This document shows positions 29,646 through 51,032 of a DNA stretch of 64,000 bases, piece by piece. Under the pieces are notes generated by a model. The model was not told the DNA's origin. It did no database searches and saw only the letters and a program-made list of their open reading frames with translations. The DNA lies in NCBI RefSeq assembly GCF_958295425.1, contig NC_081142.1, positions 3,546,917 through 3,610,916 of the forward strand, read 5' to 3'. Position numbers and translations under genes: made by a program. The DNA is from Solea solea. Lineage: Eukaryota > Chordata > Actinopteri > Pleuronectiformes > Soleidae. How positions within the stretch are numbered: position 1 is the stretch's first letter; every line of letters starts with the position of its first letter.

Positions 29646-30255
29646 TGTATTGACACTGTGGATAACTAAGTGGCCTTGGTGGGGATTTTTTACAATGAGG
29701 TGAAAGTCACACTTAGCTCCAGATCTGCACTGCATGATTCTGGTCTGGATTCTGTCTTTAATCACGCTGGCATGAGGCCGTGAATGTCCTAAAGTGCAAT
29801 GTGATGACTTTCCCCTCCCCGTAAATTATGTAATAAAGCACAGGGAGGCCAATGAAACCACTTTCTTTTGCAGTTACACAAGCTCCAGCAGTAGCACACC
29901 TGCTGCACCACCTCACTTATGATGCCATTGGGGACCTTTATTCGCCTGAGGACAAGAAGTGTTTGAGCCAGTGTGCAGGTGCTTGTAAAAGCTACCAGCT
30001 GTCGTTAAGAAGCCACAAGAGAGAGAGAGAGAAAATGAAAAACTATTGCAGACTCAACTGTGTTTATTTACCTGCAGAAATGTTTGAACAAAGACTAGAA
30101 AAAAGTGCTCATTGGGAATATTGTGCAATGACGAGGCCTGCGTTTGTTATGTAAAGAGAGCAGCTTGACTGGAAATCCATTTTGATTGAATATCCAGACT
30201 CTGAACTTTACAGCTACACTGTCAGATTGGAAAAAACAGAAGCCAATGCCAAGAA

Positions 30256-30281
30256 GCTTCTTTTTTTTTTTTTTTTTTCCA
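30256..30281. repeat. Poly-T tract
   Basis: A run of about 20 T, with no SINE head recognised next to it. Confidence 0.7.
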
Positions 30282-31107
30282 TTTCCACTGTTGAAGCACA
30301 GAACCATGCACAGCACACTGCTTTTTTGGGGGCGTTTGTGAATTGAAACACAGGAAGGTGCTTTCTGAAGTTTCAACAGAGAAAGTTCATCTGAGTTTTT
30401 AAACAAAGTTTGAATTCAATACAAGCACTGATCACTACTTCAGATTAAACGTTCCAAAGCTTTACTTCATTGTATAATAATGAACAAAAGGTGGAATTAA
30501 CATGCAAATGTCACATTAATAGAGGTGGCGCTAAATATCAGTACAACAATACAGACACACCTGGATCAAACCAAATGAGTTAGAGATGTGACTCATTATA
30601 CTTTGGAGTCGGCCATTTTCATGCAGATAATTACCAGACCTGATATTCAACCTCTTCTCTGCACGGATCAGAAAACGGTATGACAATAAATAAAGTATAA
30701 CTACAGACATATTGACGTTATTTTAGGTGGATACTGTCAGCCTGTTCTCATGTTTTTATTTGAAAAACACAGGGATCTGAACAGATTTTTCCACCAGTTT
30801 GACTGACTAATGTCACTTTTTCGTGACTCACGGTGGTAATTTTAACAGAAATGAGGGAAACGTGAAGGACATTGACTGACAGAACAGCTGTGAAATGAAT
30901 GGAAATGTAATATTCTTCATTTAGGCAGATATTATGTTGTTAAATGATTGTGTCGTTATGATCAACCATGCATTGTGTATTACATCGTATCGTTTAGTGT
31001 CTTGTGATTCCCATCGTTTTAACTCATTGGTCCATTTCTTCTCAACGGATAAGTCATCTTCATATTGCTTAATATCTCACTGGGTCTTTAAAGTACAGTA
31101 CTTGGTT

Positions 31108-31305
31108 TTATGGGTAGCCCATGGCCAAGTGGAAAGGGAAATTGGCTTGTAACTGCAGAGTTGCCGGTTTGAGTCCCCACAAAGCCAAAGGGCCTGCTGT
31201 GTGCTGCTCAATGGCTGCCCACTACTTCTAATTCTAGAAATGTTACTAGTAGATGATGGGTTAAATGCAGAGAAGGAAAGGGGATTAATAAAAGTACATT
31301 AAACA
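31108..31305 (+). mobile_element. tRNA-derived SINE, near full length
   Basis: The head has a box A-like TGGCCAAGTGG and a box B-like GGTTTGAGTCCCC spaced as in a tRNA gene. The body has CCAAAGGGCC and GATGGGTTAAATGCAGAG, and the tail ends GGGGATTAATAAAAGTA. The acceptor-stem pairing of a functional tRNA is absent, so this is a retroposon, not a tRNA gene. Confidence 0.7.
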
Positions 31306-31840
31306 TGTGTATGGAAAAAAGGGGCTTTGTAAAAAAAAGCCCAGTGTCATCTGCACAGCATGATATGCCAGCAGTGACATCTCACTCCTTGCTTGGATTT
31401 GTCATTTGAGCACAGTGGCAGCCTGCAGCGTGTCATGAGGTGGTTTTGATGTTAAAATATTACCTCCGATCTTCCCTGACAGGCTGCACTTAGGACAGAC
31501 AGAGCGAACAGAGACGGCGAGGTGGAAAGACAGATAATGAGCATCAGAAAACACACAAACAAAAAGACGCTGCCACATGTAAACAGAGGAGAACGAGTGA
31601 AGAATGAGTGAGGAAAAACACCAAGGCCACATGTGTAAACACAGAGGAGGAGGAGGCTACTGCGTGTTACTGTATAGTACTGTACATGTGCATCTATCTT
31701 CTGCCTCCTTTATAATTATCTGGTTTGGTGATCACAACTTATCGTCTGTCTGCTCATGAGGCCTCTCTTTGTAGCCTGGATCAAAACGGGGCGACCACAT
31801 GTTCCCTTCATTAATTATTCCACAGTGGAATATATCAATT

Positions 31841-32080
31841 AAAGGTCCACTGTGGAAGAACTTGTGACATCTAATGGTGACACTGCAACAAATGGAAAAC
31901 TCCTCTGCTCGCCTCTCTCTTTCCCAAGCACGTCAGGGAACTTCATATACCAGAAAGGATGTTCTTCTTCTTAATTTGCAAAGTACGTTTCCTCTCCAAA
32001 ATGCAAAAATGCACGCTGTGGCTGGTGTTTTAATAGGGTCTGCTGTAGACGGCACCAGATGTCCCCCTCCATAAAGAGAG
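31841..32080 (+). mobile_element. MITE family Z, left part
   Basis: It begins AAAGGTCCACTGTGGAAGAA and CTTGTGACATCTAATGGTGA, followed by TTTCCCAAGCACGTCAGGGAA. The same order is seen, more diverged, at 44991. The right end is not clear. Confidence 0.5.
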
Positions 32081-32639
32081 ACCATTGCCTAGACAACAAA
32101 TGGCACAGAACTAGGAGTAATTCTGAGGTGAATTACAACACACCCTCACTATTTACTCAAAGCGAGACGTGATTGAGCAAATAAATTACAAGGGGAAAAA
32201 AGGTAAGAAACCGCTAGTCAGCATTTAGTGATGATGAGCTGGTGCTCAGTCATTTTTACTGAAAAAGAAAGAGAAAATAATACCTAGATACAGCCAATAC
32301 TGGAGAAGACAGGAAGACAAGCTTCAGGACAGACATGAGGATGTCAACCTTAATGTTTGAATCTGATGTGAAAGACATAAGGTCCAGAAATATTATTAAC
32401 ATGTGAAATAATGCAACTTGTGTGCAAATGGACAGAAAAGATGTAACTGCTCTTACAACCAATATTATCAGACCTGACTGAGGGAGTGTTTGCATGTATA
32501 CAGTGGCAGTGCAGGGGCAGGTGGGGGGCAATAATCTTTTATCCTGTCAAAATACTGAACAGTTAGGGTTTTTTTGAGCAGTAGAATTCACTTCTGAAAC
32601 TTTCCATGGGCGTTTTTTTGTGTGTTTTTATGATTCACT

Positions 32640-32785
32640 TCATGTGTGCAGTGCTGGAATGTCACCTTGTGACACAAGATCTAAACACAGAAAATATGCA
32701 TAGTCAGCATACTGTGAATTTGACAATGGTTTGAATGCAACAGACTTTGTTTATGTCTATCAGATACACACTACAGATTTAAGGC
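32640..32785. mobile_element. Family Y element, 3' fragment
   Basis: GTGTGCAGTGCTGGAATGTCA and GACACAAGATCTAAACAC match the copy at 25384. TTTGTTTATGTCTATCAGAT then ACACACTACA marks the right end. Confidence 0.5.
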
Positions 32786-33942
32786 TTCTTTTAGATGTGG
32801 ACCTCACTTTGAGGACAAAAAAGTCATTCAAACTCCGACATTAAAGGTACAGATGCAGAGGTTTCCAGGCCACATGTAACTCACTCCCCTCAAACAGTAG
32901 GTGATGAGTGAGGTGCTAGTTTGGGCAGGGTCGGAGTTCAAGCATGTGCGGGATGCGACGTCAACAGCGTGGCGCTTCAGGCATCACATTCCCCTCAAAA
33001 TGCTGCTATTTTTACCAAATTATAGCAAGCGAGAGGGAGAGGGAGAGCGCACAGCTGGTTCTCTGCTGCCAGAGGCATTGATTTTCAAACACTTCCAATC
33101 AAACAACGTCAGCGTCGAGTTACAGCTAAGCTAAGTAAGCACCGGGTGACTCCAGTGCAGTGTTTTGAATGTGGGGTTGAAATTACAGCCTTGGCTGTGG
33201 TGTGTGATTAGGGTCTGATGTTCAGCCTCTGGAGGAAAATGCTTCTAATTAAAAAGAAATGTTAGAAAGATGCAGCGATAACACACTCTAAATGTGGTTC
33301 CATCTACAGTATATCCTCACTCATACTGTGATATTCATACTTGTATGTCTATATATACACAGTATACATATAATACATATGTACATATGTAGTACATATA
33401 ATAGGGGTGTGCGTCTCTCCCTTAGTGGTGGATTCAATATGTATCTTGAGGCTTGGGTTTCGATTAAATTATGATTTCTTTTTTTTTTCCTTTTCATGAC
33501 CCATGAAAAGAAGAGGCATGATGATTTCAGAACTACCTACATGTTGTTGTGGTTATTACTTAGATACAGACAGAAAACTGGCCTCAGGGGCTTCACTTCA
33601 GAAGTCGAAGGGAATATGAAACAGTCAGAGCGAAGCCTCACAGTCCAACGTTGCACAGTTTCACTAATGGCAGGAATGAGCAAAAGTTAAAGAACTGTAC
33701 GTGACTAAATAATATATATGACCAATAATGTGATGACTTGAGAGATGAGAAAGTTCCCTCTCTCTATTTTCCAAACTTTCTGAAGAAATAATAAAAGAAA
33801 TACTGAAAATGAGAACATTATCCACTCCCATCTGATGTCCACCACAGGCATTTTATTTATTTCCCAAAGCGTTTCCATTCTGCTGAGACAAAGAACTTAT
33901 GTACCCTGATAAAGATGCTTTCCTTTTTACCAGCATGGCGAG

Positions 33943-33963
33943 CACACACACACACACACACAC
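33943..33963. repeat. (CA)10 microsatellite
   Basis: An uninterrupted CA run. Confidence 0.9.
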
Positions 33964-34224
33964 CAAAGAGAAGGGAAGAATTGTATGTTGTTATTCTGAC
34001 GCTGCTATAAATCGTGGTACATCTGTGCTCACGAGTGTGTCGTCGACAGAAGTTTGGCACAAAACGTGGCACTGCAAAGAGAAGTGGCTGAACATTAGTG
34101 GAGGGAGGAGCACGTCACGCAATCAGAGTAAGAAAGGGACTTTCTTTAAGTAAGAAAACTAAATATGTTACATTCTTCTCTCACATCACAGGACGTCATG
34201 GACCTGTGCGGCATTCTTACTGTA

Positions 34225-34282
34225 TTCAATACAATGATAATAAAGCTTTCTATTCTATTCTATTCATATTCTATTCTATTAG
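34225..34282 (+). mobile_element. Retroposon 3' tail with (CTATT)n
   Basis: TTCAATACAATGATAATAAA precedes a run of TTCTA pentamers, the usual 3' end of a fish LINE or LINE-mobilised SINE. The body of the element is not recognisable. Confidence 0.45.
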
Positions 34283-34652
34283 AGATTCTTCCAAAATGTT
34301 CTTGATCTGTGAATTACATCATTATGAGACATTTTATTACACCAGTAATGTCAATAACTTTAGAGCTACAATCATATCATATAAATAATAATCATGTAAT
34401 ACCATATGATAAGAAATTTGGTACACGTGTACACACACACACACACACAGGTTTGCACAGCTATCCTTTTAAGGACTCTGCATTGACTTCAATTCAAAGC
34501 AGTATCCCTAATATTAAATATAACCAATGAATGTCTAATCCCAACCTTAACCTAACCACAATTCAAATCTTTTCCTTTAAACTTAACTAGTTCCTCAAAC
34601 ATTAAGTTCTGGGTTGTTAGGACCAGGTTTTGGTCTCCATGAGGTCCTGACA

Positions 34653-34887
34653 AGGTAAATGGTCTGTATTTATATAGCAGATTTCTTGTCTTAATGACCA
34701 CTCAAGACTAGACTACAATTTTATCCCTCACTCATTCACTCACACATTCATACAGAGCATCGATGCATTTCTATCACATTCACACTGCCAGTCACATGGA
34801 GCAAAGTGCATGTAGACTCGCAGAGCTGGGAATCAAATCCACAACCTTGCAGTTGAAAGACAACTCGCTCTGCTGCTGAGCCACAGT
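34653..34887 (-). mobile_element. tRNA-derived SINE, near full length, minus orientation
   Basis: On the minus strand the head reads TGTGGCTCAGCAGCAGAGCG (box A-like) and GGATTTGATTCCC (box B-like). The body leads to a TATATAAATACAGACCATTT tail. This is the widespread teleost SINE in which the head is followed by GCATGTGGACT-like body sequence. Confidence 0.7.
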
Positions 34888-36300
34888 TGTCAGTGTTTAT
34901 GCAAGAAAATAAGTAACAAATACAAGAAGGTGTGCCTTTAAATGACTGATGTGAAATGTGAGATTAATTAATAGATTTAGAACAGCCTCATACATGTTAT
35001 CTGAGTCTTTACTCTTGATTTTGCTTTTTAGTGCCTTGTTTTTACAGTGTTTTGAGTCTCAGGTTCAAATGTCATGTGTTGCCTGTGAATGTGAATCTTC
35101 CGTAGCTTTTTATGTGTTTTATTTTACATTAATTTTCTATTCTGTATCATTTTTATCCTATAAATATGTCTTTTAAGGGCTGTTTGCTGTCTCTGTCATG
35201 CTGTGTATTGTTCTGCAGCTGTTGTTGAACATTTGCCCAAGAAAAATCTCCCTGTGGGGACAATGAAGCATATTTGATTTTGACTGATTGCGAGTCAAAA
35301 CATCTGTTAGCATTCAGCTGCAGAGGAAATACAATAGAAAACAAATTTGAAGAGATCTCCACGTAACAAAAGAGTGAATTCTGTATGTGTGACAGAACAA
35401 CATTGATGGATGAAGTGACTTAAGTTGCCAGGTAATGAAACATCCACTATTTCTTTCGTCACGTTACTTCAGTGAGGTAGAAAAGAGGCCTCTCTGTGTG
35501 GACACCTGTCCCCCACTTACCACCGTAGGATACCTACATGCCATCTACGTAACACCTACATACCACTGGAGAACATACACACACCACCACTGTGACACAA
35601 ATGCAGGACGTGCACTCGAGTGAAAGAACAAAAAAAAAAATGTCAGATTCAACATTTCATCCACTGACCACAGTGAACTTGAATCTAAGCAAATGTAGAT
35701 GAGTCAGTCGTTTTTCCAAAACATTCTTCTAACTTTCCTGCCACAACAAAGCCAACAAATATGTGTGAGTTTGCAGCAGGAAAATAATATGATTATTTAT
35801 TTGTTATTATTATCTCTCTCTCATAAAAAAGGGCAATTAGTTATTTCTACTGTACAGTAAACAGTCAAACTCCCACGCAACCACTAACACAGATTTCGAT
35901 GCAGTTGTCAAAAAGAATAATAGTTAAAAACATTGAGAAATCTCCCTTCTCTTTGTACTGACTTTTAAAAAAGGAAGCACCCACCATTTAAATTCTGCTC
36001 TTCATTCCTGATCAATAATGGAGTCACAGGGGAGTTAAAGAAAGGATTTCATGATATTTTAAACCAAAGAGAGCAAAGTAAAAACAACAAGGATAATAGA
36101 AACAGCTGGATAAGCAGCAGCAGCAGCAGAGAGAGGAGAGTTTGAATGTGGCACTGTTCTGCTCTGCTCTGCTATCCATTCTCCACATCTGCTCTGCAAC
36201 AAACAGACGCTTCACACAAACACAAGGTCCATGAAGTTCAAACATGCAATTACAAAAAAAAGTCACAGTGGAAATCTACGAGAAAAAGCTTTGAGCAAAC

Positions 36301-36500
36301 NNNNNNNNNNNNNNNNNNNNNNNNNNNNNNNNNNNNNNNNNNNNNNNNNNNNNNNNNNNNNNNNNNNNNNNNNNNNNNNNNNNNNNNNNNNNNNNNNNNN
36401 NNNNNNNNNNNNNNNNNNNNNNNNNNNNNNNNNNNNNNNNNNNNNNNNNNNNNNNNNNNNNNNNNNNNNNNNNNNNNNNNNNNNNNNNNNNNNNNNNNNN
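36301..36500. other. Assembly gap (200 N)
   Basis: Exactly 200 N, probably a nominal gap size. Open frames crossing it are meaningless. Confidence 1.
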
Positions 36501-36514
36501 GACCATTACACCAA

Positions 36515-36650
36515 CAGGGCCTGTAATGACATATTCAAATACATACAGGACTTTAATATGAAGTCGGTCCCTCTTTTGCTGCTCTGACAGCTTCCACTCT
36601 TCTTGGAAAACTTTCCTCAAGATTTTGAAGGAGAAAGCTCCTCTCTCCTC
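36515..36650. mobile_element. Tc1-like or related DNA-transposon fragment beside the gap
   Basis: TTAATATGAAGTCGGTCCCT and CAGCTTCCACTCTTCTTGGA are followed by CCTCAAGATTTTG. This order is common in fish DNA transposons just inside one terminus. The other end may lie in the gap. Confidence 0.45.
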
Positions 36651-37515
36651 CCTACTTGAGTGAGATAATGGCAGCAACAGTTGAAAAAAGAACACAACAA
36701 GATGAACATTAATACTTGCCACACAGCTGTCATGTGTAAGGTGTAAGTATCCATGTTGCTGTTTAGCTACCATCGTCAGAAAGAAGATACAAACATATTA
36801 AACAAGTTCTTTCGTGCAAAACTTACATCACATTGCAGTCATGGAGCTGGAGACAAAAGAAAGAATATGAGTCACAATGGAGCCACAAATACTGTATTCT
36901 GAATCATTGTGACAGTGTTGCATGTTCAGGACCAGCTTGGACATAAACCATATGCTGGAAACTCTGATTCAAGATACTGTACAGGGAGCTAAAATGCAAA
37001 AAAACACACAGAGAAGAAACAGACACAGACACATGTATGTATGTTGTGGGAAATGTTTTTAATAAAAAGGATAGAAAGCATCCCTATATCCTTAAAGCCG
37101 ACTATCTCTTTTGTGACCACAAGCGAAGAAGCAAATATTATAAATACCCCAGCCCATAACCATGTACCGTGATTACATGTAGTAAAAAATTGCTGTACTG
37201 TAATTTCATGTTAGTCTACTACTGTATAAAAATCATCAGATTAAATGAGTAGATGGTAATTTACACCTATAAGTAAACATAAAAAAATAAGTGTTATAAG
37301 CAAAACAATTAGATGCCCCTTAAGACTGCTTCATCCAGTCTGGCTGACGGGATTTTGTCCTTCATTTCATGGTGTGTTCAAGTGTTCCGCAAAACAAGTA
37401 GGACAGAGAATAACATTGACACATACAGAAAACTTAATGCTGTAAACAATACACTTCATTTTACTCAAGTCATTCCTTTACGGATGACATGTTTTCATGT
37501 CACTTGATATCGACA

Positions 37516-37521
37516 TTTATT
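37516..37521 (-). terminator. Candidate poly(A) signal of uap1
   Basis: AATAAA on the minus strand, about 100 bases downstream of the uap1 stop codon (37624-37622). It implies a short 3'UTR; alternative, more distal sites are possible. Confidence 0.5.
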
Positions 37522-37621
37522 ATTTCACAGAGATGATATTACGGGTTCTCCGTAAAAAAAGACACAAAGGAAGGTTGGTCTTTGGATTTTCTTTCTCTCT
37601 CTTGCTCACTTTCAAATTTGT

Positions 37622-47885
<10,264 letters not shown>

Positions 47886-47908
47886 GACCTGTGATGCTTA
47901 TGAGTAAC

Positions 47909-49340
47909 TCTGCCACAATGAAACACAGATGAACACAAGGAATGAGAGAAGGGATTATTCCAACATACTTCTAATGAAATACGATTATATTTAGAGGGGA
48001 AACCCCGGTTATCAGTCATGTTGAAAGCAATGTGATTTTCATTGCCTTTGTTACTCTGGTAACGTGTAGGAAAATGAAGTTTAATCAATGATTACGCAAT
48101 TTTTTAAGTGGATGGAGATCTGAAATTTTGACTCACGTATTTCAACAATTTCCAGTGGGGCACCGCCCACTAGTCAAAACAACAAAGTAAATTTGATGTC
48201 TCACTTTTTTTTTTCATTTTATTACATTTGTAATTCTATATAAATTTATATTTTGTAAATCCTTGTTAAAGTACAAATCTGGACGAGTTTTGTAGGATGT
48301 TTCAGGGCCACAAACAAAAAAGTGTGAGGACAATCTGTACTAGACAACCCAGTAACACCCAGCATCTGCATCTAAAACTGGAGCTACAGATCCAGGGACA
48401 ATTAAAATAAACAATGGAATGTTCCAGTGCTTAAGTGAACCAACACCCACAATGAGCAACTTTGCGGAAGAAAAAGATACCTCTTACTGATTACTATTAA
48501 CATCTGAATGAGACTTTACATGATTGCTTAATTTTTAATAAAAATGTCTAATGTAACATTTCTAAGAGAGTGTGTCCAGTCTTTGGTATGGTTATATAGT
48601 TCAGGTTATTTTCCTCCGTTAGCAGAAATCATTTAAAAGACATTTAAAATTGTAATAGCTAACCTGGATATGTATTATTGAAATCCATAATTGAATTATT
48701 CTTTGTCAAAATTATTATTTTATATACCCACAATAAAACATCAAAACAAGTGACATGAATTTCCATTCATGTGTCTAGATTTTGAGATTAATTCTAACCA
48801 CTCAGTAGTTACAGTTTTTAGATGTGTCCGAAATAACACCGTACACATGAATGGGAAAAGTCGTCCATTGAAGAATGAAGTAATCTAAAGTGACAGTTGT
48901 GGATGAGAAAAATGCCTTCGAGGATATAAATGTTAATTTTAACAAGGAAGAGTTGGATTACGGATATCTGTACTATACAGTCAGACCATTTAACGTTAAA
49001 ACGACTTGCCATTCGAGTTCTCCGCTCGCGTTTTATGTTATAAACAGTTACTGAACTCCACCACTCAGATTAGATTAAACTGCTGTGTGTTTGTGTGTGT
49101 GTGTGTGGCTAACTTGTATGTCAGTCAGCGTTGTTAGCCGCTGTTCTCCAGCAGTTCAGACACTAGCAGCTACGGGACTGTTAGCTTAGCATAAACACAA
49201 CATTAATAAATTAAGAAGTTAAATGTTGAGTTCTCACCTCTCACAGACGGTCCGCACGGACGGAAAATCATAAATGTCACATAGAGGTAGCGTGCTCACA
49301 ATACTTGTCCTGGTTACGGCGCCTCCCACCCGGACGACTA
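47909..49340 (-). other. uap1: uap1 5'UTR: intron 1 and first non-coding exon
   Basis: The exon carrying the start codon probably begins at 47909 after TGTGGCAG, leaving 24 bases of 5'UTR before the ATG at 47885. A strong donor (GAGAG then GTGAGA, exon end 49238) marks an upstream non-coding exon of about 100 bases in a CpG-richer stretch. The transcription start is not exactly placeable. The intron (47910-49237) contains a short GT run at about 49089-49108. Confidence 0.6.
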
Positions 49341-49354
49341 CGTCTCCTGTTAGC

Positions 49355-49437
49355 TACGTCATGTTTGACGAAACGTGGCACAAACTAGTGTAAGGAGGAG
49401 GCAGCGCGACCTAGCGGCGGCGCTGAGGACGTCATGT
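49355..49437. promoter_or_regulatory. Candidate uap1 promoter elements: duplicated ACGTCATGT
   Basis: The 9-mer ACGTCATGT occurs at 49356-49364 and 49429-49437, just upstream of the inferred first uap1 exon in GC-rich sequence. ACGTCA is a CRE/ATF half-site core. Function is inferred from motif and position only. Confidence 0.35.
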
Positions 49438-50458
49438 GCTGCGTTCAAGTTCTCCTCGTAAATTTAACAGCAGCAAATGTGTGTACATTTGTGTTTCCCT
49501 TGCATTTCTAAAAGGGATTAAAAAAAATTACATTTTGTTTTGGGGGGGTTGGCTAGTATGACCTACTTTTACAGTGTTTTACATGTAACATGTTTACATG
49601 TTTCAAAATATAATTTTAAAACGTACTATAATGGCATATGTATTATAAACCAAGCCTTATATAATACACATTGTAATGCTGGGTGATAAGGCCAAAAACG
49701 GGGTTATCAGGATCAAAAAAAAGTTTTAATCAGTTGATATTGATTATTACAGCAATAAAACGCAGATAATTAAATATTAAGCTTTGCCCCTGAGGGGAAG
49801 TTCAAGAAAAAAATGATTGTTTTTAAAATTCTTTACTGACAGAAAACAGCAAACACTTTCACATACCTGCATAATACATCCATGCCTACCTGAGGCAAAA
49901 CTTTGATGGTTATGTGGAAGAGGGGTGTGTCTTAGCGGAGAGGTCAAGGGTCTCAGAGACACTGTCAACTTTTATGAGTGAATGGTTACTGCTGGATGAA
50001 AGGGTGGCGGCGTGTTTGAAGTGCTGTTCGATTATGCAGCCAAAAATCTAAACACCTGTGAATAAACGTGAAATAAGCAAAAGTTGAATGTTTAATTCAG
50101 AAAAATTACACATTGGACCAATCTAGGTCAACATTCAGCGGGGAGGAGGCTGCAACCACACATTCCCAAGATGTTCTTCCCCAAACTTTAATAAATATAA
50201 CATTTTTACAATAAAACTTAGCAGTAAGTAGATCAAAAGAAATCCCAACATGTAAATTGTGACTGCTGACTGCATGAATGTAGATGACTTTGCAACTTTA
50301 ATCACACATTTATGTTAGAAAAGGGGCAAGTGACAAGACAGCAAAAACACCACACTATTCATCAGTATACAATGATTTATGCCTGTGAAGGTTATCACTC
50401 ATCAGGTCATAGTCACTTTCAGGAGCTCGCTGTAGGCAACTGTGCTTTACTTTATTTC

Positions 50459-50605
50459 AGGGTTTCTCAATCCTGGTCCGGATTCAAATGGTCAGCTCAT
50501 CAGCAAGCACTGCAGAAGCCTGGTAACGACCCACCTTTTTCTATCAGGTGAGCTGGAGCAGGAAAACATCTAAAACATGCAGGGCAGTGCATGTTTTAGA
50601 TGTAC
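50459..50605. mobile_element. Palindromic hAT-type MITE relic
   Basis: GGGTTTCTCAATCCTGGTCC and CAGAAGCCTGGTAACGACCC lead to AGCTGGAGCAGGAAAACATC, the familiar order of a teleost palindromic MITE. The left arm is largely deleted. At the right, ACATCTAAAACATGC (50566-50580) and its perfect inverse (50589-50603) flank an 8-base loop. Confidence 0.65.
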
Positions 50606-50613
50606 ATTCCTGG

Positions 50614-50730
50614 AACTTTCTATCTATAGCAACTTTCTATCTATAGCAACTTTCTATCTTTTTATATCTATAGCAACTATCTATAGATAGTAGGCTATAG
50701 TAGTAGGCTATTATACTATCTATAGTATCA
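50614..50730. repeat. Tandem repeat of a 17-bp unit (AACTTTCTATCTATAGC)
   Basis: Two exact units (50614-50630 and 50631-50647) and a third with an insertion are followed by degenerate TATCTATAG-type copies. TATCTATAGATA is self-complementary, so the array can fold back. Confidence 0.8.
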
Positions 50731-50920
50731 TTCAAGAGGCTTCATCCTACCATAGTAGGATTGATAATTACAGTTCTCATTATTTCACATGTATCACAAT
50801 AGTTTAAAAAAAGTTGTTGTTTTTTATCCAAGTTAGATACCTCTAAAAAGATCCATACACTGTGGTGGTGGCCGCAGTGCTCAACTCAGCCACACGGGGG
50901 CAACACCAACAATTAATGAG

Positions 50921-50928
50921 CCGGAAGC
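50921..50928 (+). promoter_or_regulatory. ETS-type motif upstream of ubxn6
   Basis: CCGGAAGC lies 105 bases before the ubxn6 start codon, a position and motif frequent in TATA-less housekeeping promoters. No binding evidence is available. Confidence 0.35.
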
Positions 50929-51032
50929 AGAGTTCAATCTGTAGGAAAAAAATTGTTTTGGTCCTCCTCCCAGCTAACGTTAGCCAGGAGCTCGGTTTCC
51001 ACGGCCCACATTATCACTGAAAATTGAAGAAA

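Larger units (their letters stand above)
15578..37515. other. 22-kb stretch without a supported coding exon between ddr2 and uap1
   Basis: It lies upstream of the first coding ddr2 exon and downstream of uap1. It should contain the ddr2 5' non-coding exon(s) and promoter, because the 15577 acceptor requires them, but they cannot be placed from sequence alone. Open frames here are short, lack homology I recognise, and often fall in repeats. Identifiable contents are listed separately: a LINE relic, SINEs, MITEs, microsatellites and an assembly gap. Confidence 0.7.
49440..50920. other. Intergenic region between the divergent uap1 and ubxn6 genes
   Basis: About 1.5 kb, AT-rich. It contains a palindromic MITE relic (50459-50605) and a 17-bp tandem repeat (50614-50730), with no supported exon. 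Confidence 0.7.

Noticed and set aside
31108..31185. Possible tRNA gene
   Set aside because: Box A and B are present but the acceptor stem does not pair, and the body continues into a known SINE layout with a retroposon tail.
36146..36773. Open frames spanning the N block
   Set aside because: They exist only because N was read as open sequence.
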